The notes beneath the pieces were generated by a model, which saw only the letters and a program-made list of their open reading frames with translations, was not told where the DNA came from and made no database searches. Source: Martinezella rhizogenes (GTDB lineage Bacteria > Pseudomonadota > Alphaproteobacteria > Rhizobiales > Rhizobiaceae). Taken from it: a stretch of DNA of 64,000 nucleotides. Made by a program: the position numbers and the translations under genes. Below are positions 44,189-52,525 of this stretch, in pieces (within the stretch, counting starts at the first letter, position 1; every line of letters begins with the position of its first letter). The stretch is taken from positions 806,001 to 870,000 of the forward strand of contig NZ_JUHG01000013.1 of assembly GCF_000799715.1 (NCBI RefSeq), read 5' to 3'.

Positions 44189-45360
44189 GCCAAGATCCCT
44201 TTCCCGGCTTCACGGCACGATTCGACGTCAACAATCAGGAGTTCTCTTTCGCGGGAGTGCTCAGACCACACTCCGTGGCCGAGCTTGCCGACGACCTCGC
44301 CTTGCTGAGAAATGGGATCGATACCGTCAAGGGCGTTTTCTACGTCAATCTCAAGCGTGTCACCCATATGAACAACACGGCTTTTCGCGCTTTAACGCAC
44401 GTATTGGTCGATGCCTCCCGCTCGCGGCCGGAGCTTAAGCTTGTGGTGATCGCCTCGAGTGTCGTTGCATGGGCATCGCGGTTGTTTCATCACTTAAACG
44501 ACCTTTCACCGAATATTGCAGTCGAGATCTACGACTCGGCTTTCTATCCAGGTCAGACATTCGTCGAGAACCAGAGCTTCATCCCGATCCTCAGGACGCA
44601 AACCAAGATGACCTGGCGACATGAGCGAGAGATTTTACCGCGTCACGGGCTTCGCGAAGGCATGATCGTTGCCGATATTTGCTGTGGCATAGGCGATTTT
44701 GCGATGCTTTTAAGAAAAGAATTCCGACCATCCAGAATCGTTGCCCTCGACCATTCTGCGTTGAGTCTCGACTACGCACGCACAGTGGCGGCAGATTTCG
44801 AGGTGCAAGACATCGAATATACCTATGGCGACGCGGCGCAGATGCTGTTCGAAAGCAATCAATTCGATTTTGTGACGTGCCGTCATTCGCTGCAAATCTT
44901 CGATCGCCCGGACGTGTTGCTGCGAGAGCTCTATCGGATATGCAAACCGGGCGGCAGGGTCTACATTACCAACGAGAAGAATTCTCATTGTCTCGGCGAA
45001 CCACGAGCAGACACCATCCAGTGGACCTACAACGAGGTCGCGAAGCTCTTCGAATATTTCGACATGGACGTTGAAATGGGTCCAAAGGGCCGCCGCATGT
45101 TGCTGGATGCCGGCTTCACAGCGGTCAAACTGGAAAGTTTCATGGTGACCAATCTCGACGGCGACCCTCAGGAATTTGCGGACATCATTGCGGCGTGGCA
45201 GAATGTCTACGCCGACGAAATGGCGGTCAAACGGGGCGACTCACCCGCATTCATCAAGCGTTTCAAGCAGGGCTTCGCGGATCATATCTTCGCGGCTCTT
45301 CATCCAAGAGGCTACGCTGGCTGGCCCATTTGGGCAGCATCCGGGCAGAAGCCGCTATGA
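44185..45360 (+). CDS. STAS-like domain fused to SAM-dependent methyltransferase
   Basis: A 391-residue two-domain protein. Residues 1-120 follow a STAS/anti-anti-sigma pattern (GVFYVNLKRVTHMNNTAFRALTHVLVDASRS), but the usual Asp-Ser phosphosite is replaced by Asn-Asn-Thr. Residues about 145-290 are a class I methyltransferase: motif I VADICCGIGDFAMLL, acidic ALDHSALSLDYA, motif IV FDFVTCRHSLQIF and LLRELYRICKPGGRVYI. The start is a TTG overlapping the previous stop, with GAGAGG upstream and no ATG until residue 62. The fusion inside a partner-switching operon suggests methylation controlled by protein-protein switching; target unknown. Confidence 0.75.
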   Translation: MSQDPFPGFTARFDVNNQEFSFAGVLRPHSVAELADDLALLRNGIDTVKGVFYVNLKRVTHMNNTAFRALTHVLVDASRSRPELKLVVIASSVVAWASRLFHHLNDLSPNIAVEIYDSAFYPGQTFVENQSFIPILRTQTKMTWRHEREILPRHGLREGMIVADICCGIGDFAMLLRKEFRPSRIVALDHSALSLDYARTVAADFEVQDIEYTYGDAAQMLFESNQFDFVTCRHSLQIFDRPDVLLRELYRICKPGGRVYITNEKNSHCLGEPRADTIQWTYNEVAKLFEYFDMDVEMGPKGRRMLLDAGFTAVKLESFMVTNLDGDPQEFADIIAAWQNVYADEMAVKRGDSPAFIKRFKQGFADHIFAALHPRGYAGWPIWAASGQKPL

Positions 45361-47717
45361 TGTTGTCGCCCATCAAAGAACACCGGCTCGGCCTGCGCTC
45401 GTTTCGAGCCAAATTTCTAATCGTTGTCGGGGGGGCAGTCCTCTTCGACCTGCTTGTCAGCGGGGGGCTAGCGCTTTGGAACGTTCAGCGTCTTTCGCGC
45501 AATGCCACCGCTGAGGTCGGCGAAGGCCTCGAAAAAGCGAGCCAGGACTACATTCGCACTTACACGAACTCTACCGCCGCCCAGGTCGCTCTGTTGCTTG
45601 ATCAGGTTCACTCCGACGTCAAGGCATTGACAGGCGTGCTTCAGGGTCAGATCGATCAACCGACCAGGAACAATGACATAGGTGCGGCAATGGCAAAGGC
45701 CGCGCCGGGTGCCGTCACCGTAACATATGACCTTACGGGCCAATGGGCGCAAAATCTTCCCGGATCGCCCTCTGTCGTCAGCGTGTGGGGCTATTTGCTG
45801 GACAAGGACCACCATCCTTTCCCGCAAGTGCAGGCGGATATCGACACGAGCGCCGTGCTTGATCTGGTTGCCCCGTCTCTCCTGCGTAACGGCGCATCGA
45901 AGCTGCAGATGTATTATATCGGTCCGAAGGAACGCCCAGTTTTCAGAACTGCTCCATATACGGCGCAAGCGCAAACATTCGATCGGCTCTATCCTGGCCA
46001 CAACAGCGCGGACTTCTGGAACTTCTTCTTTCCTGGCCTCTATGAATCCTGGCAACAATGGGCTTTGAGCCCTGCATCCCGGCCGGTCGCTGACGATATC
46101 ACGCAGACCGCTCCCTACACTGACGCGATCACGGGAAAGCAAATCGTCAGCTTCTTCCATCCGCTTTGGACAGCAGATCGGCATGGCGTGGCAGGCGCGG
46201 CGGGAACTGATATTACCCTTAATCAGCTCGCCGAGATCGTCGAGAACGTGAAGGTCGCCGAAAGCGGCTTCGGTTTTTTGACCATGTCGAATGGAAACGT
46301 TGTTGCCATCAATCCAGTTGGCGAAAAGATCATTGGTCTTCGTTCAGCGAGTGATGCGGCCAACAAGGGCGTGACTGGTCTTGATCGCTCTTTGCGCAAT
46401 AGCACGCAAAAGGCCATTTCGACCTTGCCGCTTGATGCCGATGGCGCCATCCAACACATTTCGCTTCACGAACAAGGTGAAGATGTTCCCTATCTTGTCG
46501 TCGTGAAACAGTTGCGTCCGACCAATCTCTGGGTGAGTGGTCCCGTACAGCGCGAGGTCATGTCCCTTGGCATCGTCGTGCCGGAGCGCGAGATCTATGC
46601 ATCGCTGATAGCCGCTAAAGAGCAGATATCACGCGCGACCAACCGCATCCTGCTCTATCAGATCCTCGCGGTTCTTGTGTCACTGATGATCGTCACGGCT
46701 GCCGTATTTGCCGCCTCGAAGCGGATTACGAGCGGCATCAGCGCTCTGGCAGGTGCTGCAAAACGCATACAGGCAAAGGATTACTCGGTAAGGGTCGACA
46801 TACCAACCAGAGATGAAGTGGCTGAAGCTGGCTTCGCGTTTAACCGTATGGCCGAAGAGATCAGCTTCCATACCGAAAATCTTGAGAAACTAGTCGTGGA
46901 GCGCACCAAGGAGATCGAGACAGCCAAAGAAGAGATTTCGGTGCTCAATAGCCAGCTGAAGAGCGAAAACTTGCGTCTTGGCGCCGAATTGGACATAGCG
47001 CGGCAAATACAGCTCATGGTCCTTCCACGCGCCAAAGAGCTTATGGCAATCGAGCATTTGGAGATCGCCGCTTACATGCGCCCAGCCGATGAGGTCGGCG
47101 GGGATTACTACGATGTCCTGCAGAACGGGAACAATCTGAAAATAGGTATCGGAGATGTGACAGGCCACGGGCTGGAAAGCGGCGTGCTCATGCTCATGGT
47201 ACAATCAATCGCGCGTGCCCTGCAGGAGGCCGGCGAAATGACCCCCGCGAAATTCCTGACCGACCTTAACCGCGCGATCTTCAAGAACATCGAGCGGACC
47301 GAGACCAATAAACATCTTACATTGTCCTTTCTCGACTACGATGGCGAGCGCTTGACGGTATCGGGCCAGCATGAGGATGTGATCATCGTTCGCCAGAACG
47401 GCGAGCTCGAGCGTATCGATACCGGCGATCTCGGCCTTCCGGTCGGCCTCGAACCCGACATATCACCATTCATCGCTACCCAGGAAATATCCTTTCAGAA
47501 GGGCGATATGATCGTTCTGCACACCGACGGTGTCACCGAGGCGGAAAATCCTGGCGGCGAGTTATTTGGTTTCGAACGGCTTTGCGACGATGCGCGACGT
47601 CTGCATGGCGGGACCGCGGAAGAGGTGGTGAACGGGATTCTTGATCACCTGATGGACTATATCGGCACACAAAAAATACATGACGACATTACGCTCGTCG
47701 TGATGCGGCACAGGTGA
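45357..47717 (+). CDS. Membrane sensor PP2C (SpoIIE/RsbU/SiaA-type) phosphatase
   Basis: A 786-residue protein. Helix 1 is LIVVGGAVLFDLLVSGGLAL and a large periplasmic sensor of dCache type spans about residues 45-415. Helix 2 is YQILAVLVSLMIVTAAVFAA, followed by HAMP (SGISALAGAAKRIQAKDYSVRV), a coiled coil and a C-terminal SpoIIE phosphatase domain. The phosphatase has metal-binding Asp583 in VGGDYYDV and Asp600 in IGDVTGHG, plus LHTDGVTEAEN and DDITLVVM. The architecture is that of P. aeruginosa SiaA. ATG 45357 overlaps the methyltransferase stop. It should dephosphorylate the STAS protein encoded two genes downstream in response to an external cue. Confidence 0.88.
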   Translation: MMLSPIKEHRLGLRSFRAKFLIVVGGAVLFDLLVSGGLALWNVQRLSRNATAEVGEGLEKASQDYIRTYTNSTAAQVALLLDQVHSDVKALTGVLQGQIDQPTRNNDIGAAMAKAAPGAVTVTYDLTGQWAQNLPGSPSVVSVWGYLLDKDHHPFPQVQADIDTSAVLDLVAPSLLRNGASKLQMYYIGPKERPVFRTAPYTAQAQTFDRLYPGHNSADFWNFFFPGLYESWQQWALSPASRPVADDITQTAPYTDAITGKQIVSFFHPLWTADRHGVAGAAGTDITLNQLAEIVENVKVAESGFGFLTMSNGNVVAINPVGEKIIGLRSASDAANKGVTGLDRSLRNSTQKAISTLPLDADGAIQHISLHEQGEDVPYLVVVKQLRPTNLWVSGPVQREVMSLGIVVPEREIYASLIAAKEQISRATNRILLYQILAVLVSLMIVTAAVFAASKRITSGISALAGAAKRIQAKDYSVRVDIPTRDEVAEAGFAFNRMAEEISFHTENLEKLVVERTKEIETAKEEISVLNSQLKSENLRLGAELDIARQIQLMVLPRAKELMAIEHLEIAAYMRPADEVGGDYYDVLQNGNNLKIGIGDVTGHGLESGVLMLMVQSIARALQEAGEMTPAKFLTDLNRAIFKNIERTETNKHLTLSFLDYDGERLTVSGQHEDVIIVRQNGELERIDTGDLGLPVGLEPDISPFIATQEISFQKGDMIVLHTDGVTEAENPGGELFGFERLCDDARRLHGGTAEEVVNGILDHLMDYIGTQKIHDDITLVVMRHR

Positions 47718-47721
47718 GAGC

Positions 47722-48276
47722 ATGGCAACTGTACTTTACGGCAGAGAGCATCTTGTCTCGTTTGACACCGGCCACGCACTGCGGCTTCGCCTCCTCGAGG
47801 GGCCGCTGCATCTTGCCTGGAAGCATTCCGCCATGACATCGGATTTCATCGCGGAGATGATCGCACTCAGCTTTCGACCTTCGATACAGCGATATAAAGT
47901 GGTCAGGCACGATATTGGTTATGTGACGAACGAGCTGCTTGAGAATGCCATCAAGTTTCGTATGCAAGGCGATATCGTTATCGAGGCTCTGGTGGAGGCC
48001 GATAGTTTTCGAATACGGGTGTCGAACTTTGTCGACGATGAAACGGCAGTGAGGTTTCAACACTTCCTGTCGAATGTGACGACGGGGGATCCGGGCGACC
48101 TCCTTATTCAACAGATCGAGGCAAGTGTTGCTGCAAGCGGTAACACGTCTGGTTTGGGATTATTGACTCTCATGAGCGACTACCAAGCGCATCTGGCTTG
48201 GCGCTTCGAGGAAGACCGCCCGCATAAACGAACGAAACTAGAAACTTATGCTGCGATGGCGATTGCGCTGTCTTGA
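47722..48276 (+). CDS. HATPase-type switch kinase/anti-sigma-like regulator
   Basis: A 184-residue GHKL ATPase-fold protein. The N-box is VTNELLENAIKFRMQG (Asn70, Glu71, Asn75), and the glycine lid region is GNTSGLGLLTLMSDYQA. It resembles the cyanobacterial slr1658-type regulators that pair with slr1659-type STAS proteins, and functionally RsbW/SiaB switch kinases. It begins 4 bases after the phosphatase stop and is followed 18 bases later by the STAS gene. Expected role: binds or phosphorylates the STAS partner and is displaced from another target when the phosphatase acts. Confidence 0.75.
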   Translation: MATVLYGREHLVSFDTGHALRLRLLEGPLHLAWKHSAMTSDFIAEMIALSFRPSIQRYKVVRHDIGYVTNELLENAIKFRMQGDIVIEALVEADSFRIRVSNFVDDETAVRFQHFLSNVTTGDPGDLLIQQIEASVAASGNTSGLGLLTLMSDYQAHLAWRFEEDRPHKRTKLETYAAMAIALS

Positions 48277-48294
48277 ACCCGCGGGAGAAATGCC

Positions 48295-48633
48295 ATGGAA
48301 ATCAGAGAGGAAGCGTTCCGCGTTTGGTCCGAAGGCACGACCGTTTATTTTGACGGAACCATGCGATTGGCCGGGCCAGATGCCTATGCGCCGGTTTACA
48401 ACCTGGCTATGAAAGCGCTCGAAGATAGCAGCGGCAAGGCTGCTTTCGATCTGACGGGCCTGCAATTCTTGAATTCGTCCGGTATCAATCTGCTTGCCAA
48501 GCTCACGATCGAGGCGCGCAAGCATCCGCATCTCCACCTGACCGTACGCGGCTCATCGCAGGTTCCCTGGCAGACAAAATCGCTGCCAAATCTGAAGAAA
48601 TTGCACCCGGGCCTGGATCTGCGATTGACGTGA
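48295..48633 (+). CDS. STAS-domain anti-sigma-factor antagonist-like protein
   Basis: A 112-residue single STAS domain. [23 protein letters not shown] contains the phospho-acceptor context NSSG, with Ser61 at the position of SpoIIAA Ser58. It is the presumed phosphoswitch protein of the operon, phosphorylated by the adjacent HATPase protein and dephosphorylated by the SpoIIE-type phosphatase. It may in turn control the GGDEF-EAL enzyme, as SiaC controls SiaD in Pseudomonas. It is the last gene of the operon; a short hairpin follows. Confidence 0.78.
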   Translation: MEIREEAFRVWSEGTTVYFDGTMRLAGPDAYAPVYNLAMKALEDSSGKAAFDLTGLQFLNSSGINLLAKLTIEARKHPHLHLTVRGSSQVPWQTKSLPNLKKLHPGLDLRLT

Positions 48634-48667
48634 GCTGCTGCGAGTGTCGTATGGCACGGGTGCAAGC

Positions 48668-48684
48668 AGCCCCTTGGCGGGGCT
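48668..48684. terminator. Hairpin after the partner-switching operon
   Basis: AGCCCC (48668-48673) and GGGGCT (48679-48684) form a 6-bp GC-rich stem with a 5-base loop, 35 bases after the STAS stop and before the convergent VOC gene. No T-tract follows, so the call is tentative. Confidence 0.4.
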
Positions 48685-48728
48685 CGCTAAATGTGATGTT
48701 CGAATGGTTACGCGAGAAATATCGAAAC

Positions 48729-49181
48729 TTACGCTTCCAGCGTGGCGATGTTGAACGTTGCCTCGCGGAGGTCGTCGCCGGCCACATGGCCAAGCTTGGC
48801 CAGGGTCTTTGCGTCATCGCCAAATCGCTTGGGCAGAATTTGCCAGCGCAAACCCCAGCGGTCTTGCAGAAAACCGCCCGGCTCCGTCGAGCCACCCTCT
48901 TTCAACGTATCATACAGCTCCTCAAACTCCGCCTGCGTCTCGCACGCGACGGTTATCGAGGAGTCATGATCGAAGGGATCGAGTGGTCCCGACTCGAATG
49001 CCATGTAAGGATGGTTGCCGAGGGTCAGGCCCGCAATCTTCACGCTGCCAGCCGGCCCGTTCGAATTGTCGGGAGAAATAGTCGAAACCCAGCTTATCGA
49101 CGAGTCTGGGATCAGCGACGTGTAGAATTCGATCGCCAATTCCATATCCCGTCGAAACCAGAGATGTTGTCTGACCTTCAT
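48729..49181 (-). CDS. VOC-family protein (PhnB-like)
   Basis: A 150-residue vicinal-oxygen-chelate protein of the PhnB type. KVRQHLWFRRDMELAIEFYTSLIPDSSI opens it, LTLGNHPYMAFESGP and DHDSSITVACETQAEFEELYDTLKEGG follow, and DRWGLRWQILPKRF ends the fold. The frame is open to 49298, but ATG 49181 with GAGGAAG upstream gives the family N-terminus. These small proteins are annotated as glyoxalase/3-demethylubiquinone methyltransferase-like, but their activity is mostly unknown. It is convergent with the STAS operon and otherwise isolated. Confidence 0.8.
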   Translation of the reverse strand: MKVRQHLWFRRDMELAIEFYTSLIPDSSISWVSTISPDNSNGPAGSVKIAGLTLGNHPYMAFESGPLDPFDHDSSITVACETQAEFEELYDTLKEGGSTEPGGFLQDRWGLRWQILPKRFGDDAKTLAKLGHVAGDDLREATFNIATLEA

Positions 49182-49368
49182 CACATCTTCCTCTCTCGTA
49201 CGACAATCCCGGATGGCACAAGGCCCTGCGACGAACCCGGTCGCTATCCGATAGAATTCATGCCGCCGGCGGGCCACCTTCTTGTCGAGTGGCGTCACCG
49301 GCGGCCTGGCTGAAGAGTTACCGGCACCCGCCCGCGCTCACCACTCTGGCGCGGACGGTCATGCAGTA

Positions 49369-49590
49369 CTAAATTTCCGTAACCCTTCCAGCGAGCGCCA
49401 TCACGTAATCGTCCGCGATGTCAGCCAAGGTCAACGCAACCTCGGGCTCCTTCCAACCTGCAACAAGCGTCGCATGCACGAAATCTCGAAAAGCTATCGC
49501 AAGGACTTCCTCACGCTCGACTGTCCGATACGCATCATTGGTAGAATGTTGAGGCTTGCTGATCTGTATTGTCGAATGGGTAGATACCAT
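49369..49590 (-). CDS. Small hypothetical protein
   Basis: A 73-residue protein read from ATG 49590, which follows a good ribosome site (AGGGGGC). The frame is open to 49698, but the upstream residues are low-complexity and basic. The C-terminal two-thirds (EREEVLAIAFRDFVHATLVAGWKEPEVALTLADIADDYVMAL) looks like two amphipathic helices. No family was recognised. Small helical proteins like this are common in rhizobia. Confidence 0.5.
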   Translation of the reverse strand: MVSTHSTIQISKPQHSTNDAYRTVEREEVLAIAFRDFVHATLVAGWKEPEVALTLADIADDYVMALAGRVTEI

Positions 49591-50167
49591 TGATATGCCC
49601 CCTAAAGACCGCCCTATCGGACGCGGAATACATTCATCTTGTACCCGGTCCTTGTTGACCGCACTGCCATTGCGCTTCTTTTTTAAGGGCCTACGCATAG
49701 CGTGTCGTTAGCCACGCATCCGGAAACTTGCAGCAGCGTCCATTTTCACAAATCTAAGACCCCACGCCATTCCGCCAGATAGTCCGCTGACCCACAACGG
49801 GACGCCACCTATCCAAAGGTCGGCAGGTGCCGCAGGCGCGGCGCGCCGGTTTGTAAAATTCTCCATATCAATGATATACTTATCTTAAAAAATCATCCTT
49901 CAAATAACTCTTCGAACTTTCCGCAAAGACGTTTTGAAGCAAAGTGATAAATTTAATGAAGTGTTCCCTGAAATTTCGCCAAAATATCGCTACATTATTA
50001 TGATTTAAACTTTGCTTCAATCGCCTACATGGTGGTTATTGCATACCAATATATATTATGTCAGTATACTAAACGTAGCAATTTAGCATTTCAGAATACC
50101 TGCAAGCAGTATCTTATGTTCCGTCGGGAGAAATACTTTCATCCTGCGTGTTTTTGGGGAGGTTTTC
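49591..50167. promoter_or_regulatory. AT-rich upstream region of the small Tat-leader peptide gene
   Basis: There are 577 bases without a convincing gene. The part from about 49850 to 50060 is much more AT-rich than the surroundings. A near-palindrome ATATCA-A-TGATAT lies at 49865-49877. GGGGAGG near 50157-50163 is the ribosome site for the peptide gene. A low-GC block next to the peptide/kinase genes fits horizontally acquired DNA. Confidence 0.4.
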
Positions 50168-50392
50168 ATGGACAAGCAAGACAAAACAGAAAAAGTCGGT
50201 CCGAGCCGGCGCGAATTCGTCGAAGGCTGCGGAAAGTATGCCGCTGTGGCACCACCCGTTTTGACCTTCCTGCTCTCAACCACGATGACGTCGGGGGCTA
50301 TCGCCAAATCTGGTCAGGGCAACAACGGGTTTGGCAATGGCGGCGGGGATGGCGTGCCGGGCAACTCCAATAAGGAAGACGTGAACCGCTGA
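50168..50392 (+). CDS. Small peptide with Tat-like leader and Gly/Asn-rich tail (candidate modified-peptide precursor)
   Basis: A 74-residue peptide. PSRREFVEG (residues 12-20) resembles a twin-arginine motif, followed by a moderately hydrophobic YAAVAPPVLTFLLSTTMTSG and a possible AIA cleavage site. The remaining roughly 27 residues are Gly/Asn-rich (GQGNNGFGNGGGDGVPGNSN) with a charged end, KEDVNR. It has a strong ribosome site and is followed 10 bases later by the PqqD/HprK-like gene. Leader plus short variable core next to a modifying-enzyme candidate is the layout of a RiPP precursor; it could also be a Tat-exported structural peptide. Ser/Asn in the tail are potential modification sites. 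Confidence 0.6.
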   Translation: MDKQDKTEKVGPSRREFVEGCGKYAAVAPPVLTFLLSTTMTSGAIAKSGQGNNGFGNGGGDGVPGNSNKEDVNR

Positions 50393-50402
50393 TCCGCCCG
50401 CC

Positions 50403-51491
50403 ATGCATACAATGCTGCTGCCCGGCCGGAAGATTTCAATTACGCAATTGGGTGATGCTTTTGCATTGTTCAACAGCCGGGAGCAGCATCTCTATGAGAT
50501 AGACAAGCTGGCGGCTTGGGCATGGCAATATGTTTTCAACAGCACCGCGGGCATGACTCGCAGTCATTTCCTGAGCAAATTTTCATCCGAGTTCAGGCTG
50601 GCACGCGAAGACGCTGGAGGTTTACTCGACCGATATATCGAGTTGGGTATCCTTGATACGTGCACCAGCTCGACTTCAGTCTTTGCTCTCCATTTGAACG
50701 GCACCAGATGGTTGATCGAGTGCCCAAAAATCTTATCCGGAGAATTAAAAGAGCTCTTTCGCGGCATCATCGTGCCGGTGAAGTCGCAATGGGCGCATCA
50801 TCATCTCGCTATCAAGGCCAATTCTCATCGATATGAACTTACGGCCGACGACGAATATTTGGGCATATTCGCTCAGGCGGAAATAGTGCCCGCGGCAAAG
50901 GCATTCCTGACGGATGCATTGCTGCAAACAGATTTCATGCTTGCCTTGCATGCCGCCCTCTTGCGGCTTGGAGATTCGCAACTGCTGATCGCCGGCGCCT
51001 CTGGCGCGGGGAAAACAACGCTCGCCCTCGCTTTGGCTTCGGAAGAAGGATGCGAGATGCTCGCGGACGATATTGTCATTATCGACGAGACAGACCGGCT
51101 TCGTGGCATCCCGTTTCCGATCGCTGTAAAAGACGGAAGCTGGCCGCTCTTACAGGACTTTTACCCCAAGCTTGCCTCGCTTCCGATTCACATTCGCCCG
51201 GACGGAAAGATCGTCAAATTTCTCCCTGGCGGAGGCGACAAGGATGATAGCTCGACGATAAGGGCCACGACGATCGTCTTTATTCGACAAAACCTGGCGG
51301 GCCAGTGTTCGCTATCGAGGATGCATTCATTGGATGCATTTCAAAGACTGCTCGCAGAAGCGGCCGCGCCCAGGCATCGGCTAACAGATGCCGCATTCGG
51401 TGCGCTGCGAGAATTGGTGAACACATCGCAGGCATTCGAAATGGAAGTCTCCCGCCTGGAAGATGCCGTCCAGGCAATAAGGGGGCTTTAA
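50403..51491 (+). CDS. PqqD-like domain fused to HprK-like kinase
   Basis: A 362-residue protein. Residues about 8-85 (ISITQLGDAFALFNSREQHLYEIDKLAAWAW to LLDRYIELGIL) follow the PqqD/RRE winged-helix pattern used by RiPP enzymes to grip leader peptides. The second half is an HPr-kinase-like domain with P-loop GASGAGKTT (residues 198-206) and acidic LADDIVIIDE. HprK-like kinases phosphorylate the C-terminal Ser of some lasso peptides (for example paeninodin). It lies 10 bases after the small peptide gene, and its stop overlaps the convergent nucleotidyltransferase gene by 4 bases. No lasso cyclase or protease gene is present. Confidence 0.72.
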   Translation: MHTMLLPGRKISITQLGDAFALFNSREQHLYEIDKLAAWAWQYVFNSTAGMTRSHFLSKFSSEFRLAREDAGGLLDRYIELGILDTCTSSTSVFALHLNGTRWLIECPKILSGELKELFRGIIVPVKSQWAHHHLAIKANSHRYELTADDEYLGIFAQAEIVPAAKAFLTDALLQTDFMLALHAALLRLGDSQLLIAGASGAGKTTLALALASEEGCEMLADDIVIIDETDRLRGIPFPIAVKDGSWPLLQDFYPKLASLPIHIRPDGKIVKFLPGGGDKDDSSTIRATTIVFIRQNLAGQCSLSRMHSLDAFQRLLAEAAAPRHRLTDAAFGALRELVNTSQAFEMEVSRLEDAVQAIRGL

Positions 51492-52525
51492 ATTTCCTGT
51501 GATACTCGCGCCGTGATGACTTTCTGTCCCTTGCGAATAATACGTCCGGGCAATTCACCCCAAGGGCCACGAAAGCGCCAATGGATCTGCGCAACACGAA
51601 TACCCCAGGCGACGCGTCCAAAAGACCGGATCAAACCTCCCAACTGAGGATGATATTCGTTGCGCCGCAATTGGTGGTGCAAGCCAAGCCATGCTGGAAT
51701 TGTCCGGGCCTCGGCAATGTCGGCTCCAAAAACCGCGTTGAGCGCCGATATCTGCGCATACAGCATTGAGCGACCCAACGGATCGGAAAGCAGGATATCC
51801 AGTTCTTTCCAATCGATCTTATCCCGTGATTTCGAAAGCAGATACAATTCGAAGAGGTTTCGCAAATCGATGTGAAAACGCCAGAGATGGCCGTCCTTCA
51901 ACATATCGTGGACAATCCAATGTTGTGCCTGAAGGGTGGCTGACAGTATGTGCGCTCTTGCGCGACCAACATCGATCTCCCGCCTGTGCTGCGCGAGTGT
52001 CGCGTTGCTAGGCCAGTAGCTGGGATAGCGGCCAGGTGGATAGTGCAAATCGACAGCGCCAACGTCTTTGGGTCTTCCCCAGCCGAAAGCTTCGATTGGA
52101 GCGTATCCCAATTGAACCAAACACTTCTCCGCTGCTTGCCTTTCATTGTCTTCCACCACGAGATCGAGGTCTCGCATGATACGGGCTGTTGATCGCTCTG
52201 CTTTCGCCCGCGCCAGTAGCGCCGCTCCCTTGGTGAGCGTCGGGATTATCCCTGCCGCATTCATCGCCGCGACCAATTCCTCCAGTTGCGCGCGTAGCCT
52301 TTCATTTCTCTCAACATTGCACCGATGAATGAAGGAAAGGAACGAAGCTACGTCTTCTGGCAGCAAGCCCAACTGCCTTCGCTCTGATATGGATGACCAC
52401 ATTGCAGGCGTAAGCAAACTATTATTTGCGAGCGTCAGAACCGGCTCCCAATCGACAATCGTCGACGGATTTCCGAGTAAGCAGGACGCCATCTGATCAA
52501 CGACAAAGCTTGCTGAGTTTTTCAT
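51488..52525 (-). CDS. Nucleotidyltransferase-family protein (NTP_transf_5-like)
   Basis: A 345-residue protein resembling PF14907 nucleotidyltransferases. TKGAALLARAKAERSTARIMRDLDLVV contains the DxD metal site (RDLDLVV). VDLHYPPGRYPSYWPSN and QAQHWIVHDMLKDGHLWRFHIDLRNLFEL are family-like. Such proteins recur with HprK-like kinases near peptide-modification and surface-polysaccharide loci. The gene is convergent with the kinase and tail-overlapping, so it is not in the same transcript; shared function rests on known co-occurrence. It could add a nucleotide or phosphate group to the peptide, or be unrelated. Confidence 0.72.
   Translation of the reverse strand: MKNSASFVVDQMASCLLGNPSTIVDWEPVLTLANNSLLTPAMWSSISERRQLGLLPEDVASFLSFIHRCNVERNERLRAQLEELVAAMNAAGIIPTLTKGAALLARAKAERSTARIMRDLDLVVEDNERQAAEKCLVQLGYAPIEAFGWGRPKDVGAVDLHYPPGRYPSYWPSNATLAQHRREIDVGRARAHILSATLQAQHWIVHDMLKDGHLWRFHIDLRNLFELYLLSKSRDKIDWKELDILLSDPLGRSMLYAQISALNAVFGADIAEARTIPAWLGLHHQLRRNEYHPQLGGLIRSFGRVAWGIRVAQIHWRFRGPWGELPGRIIRKGQKVITARVSQEI

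Noticed and set aside
49865..49877. Palindrome ATATCA-A-TGATAT as a specific operator.
   Set aside because: It is short, in AT-rich DNA where such symmetry arises often, and far from the peptide start; mentioned only within the upstream-region entry.
50168..52525. Calling the peptide-kinase-nucleotidyltransferase group a lasso peptide cluster.
   Set aside because: No asparagine-synthetase-like cyclase, transglutaminase-like protease or exporter is present, and the peptide does not show a recognisable lasso core.
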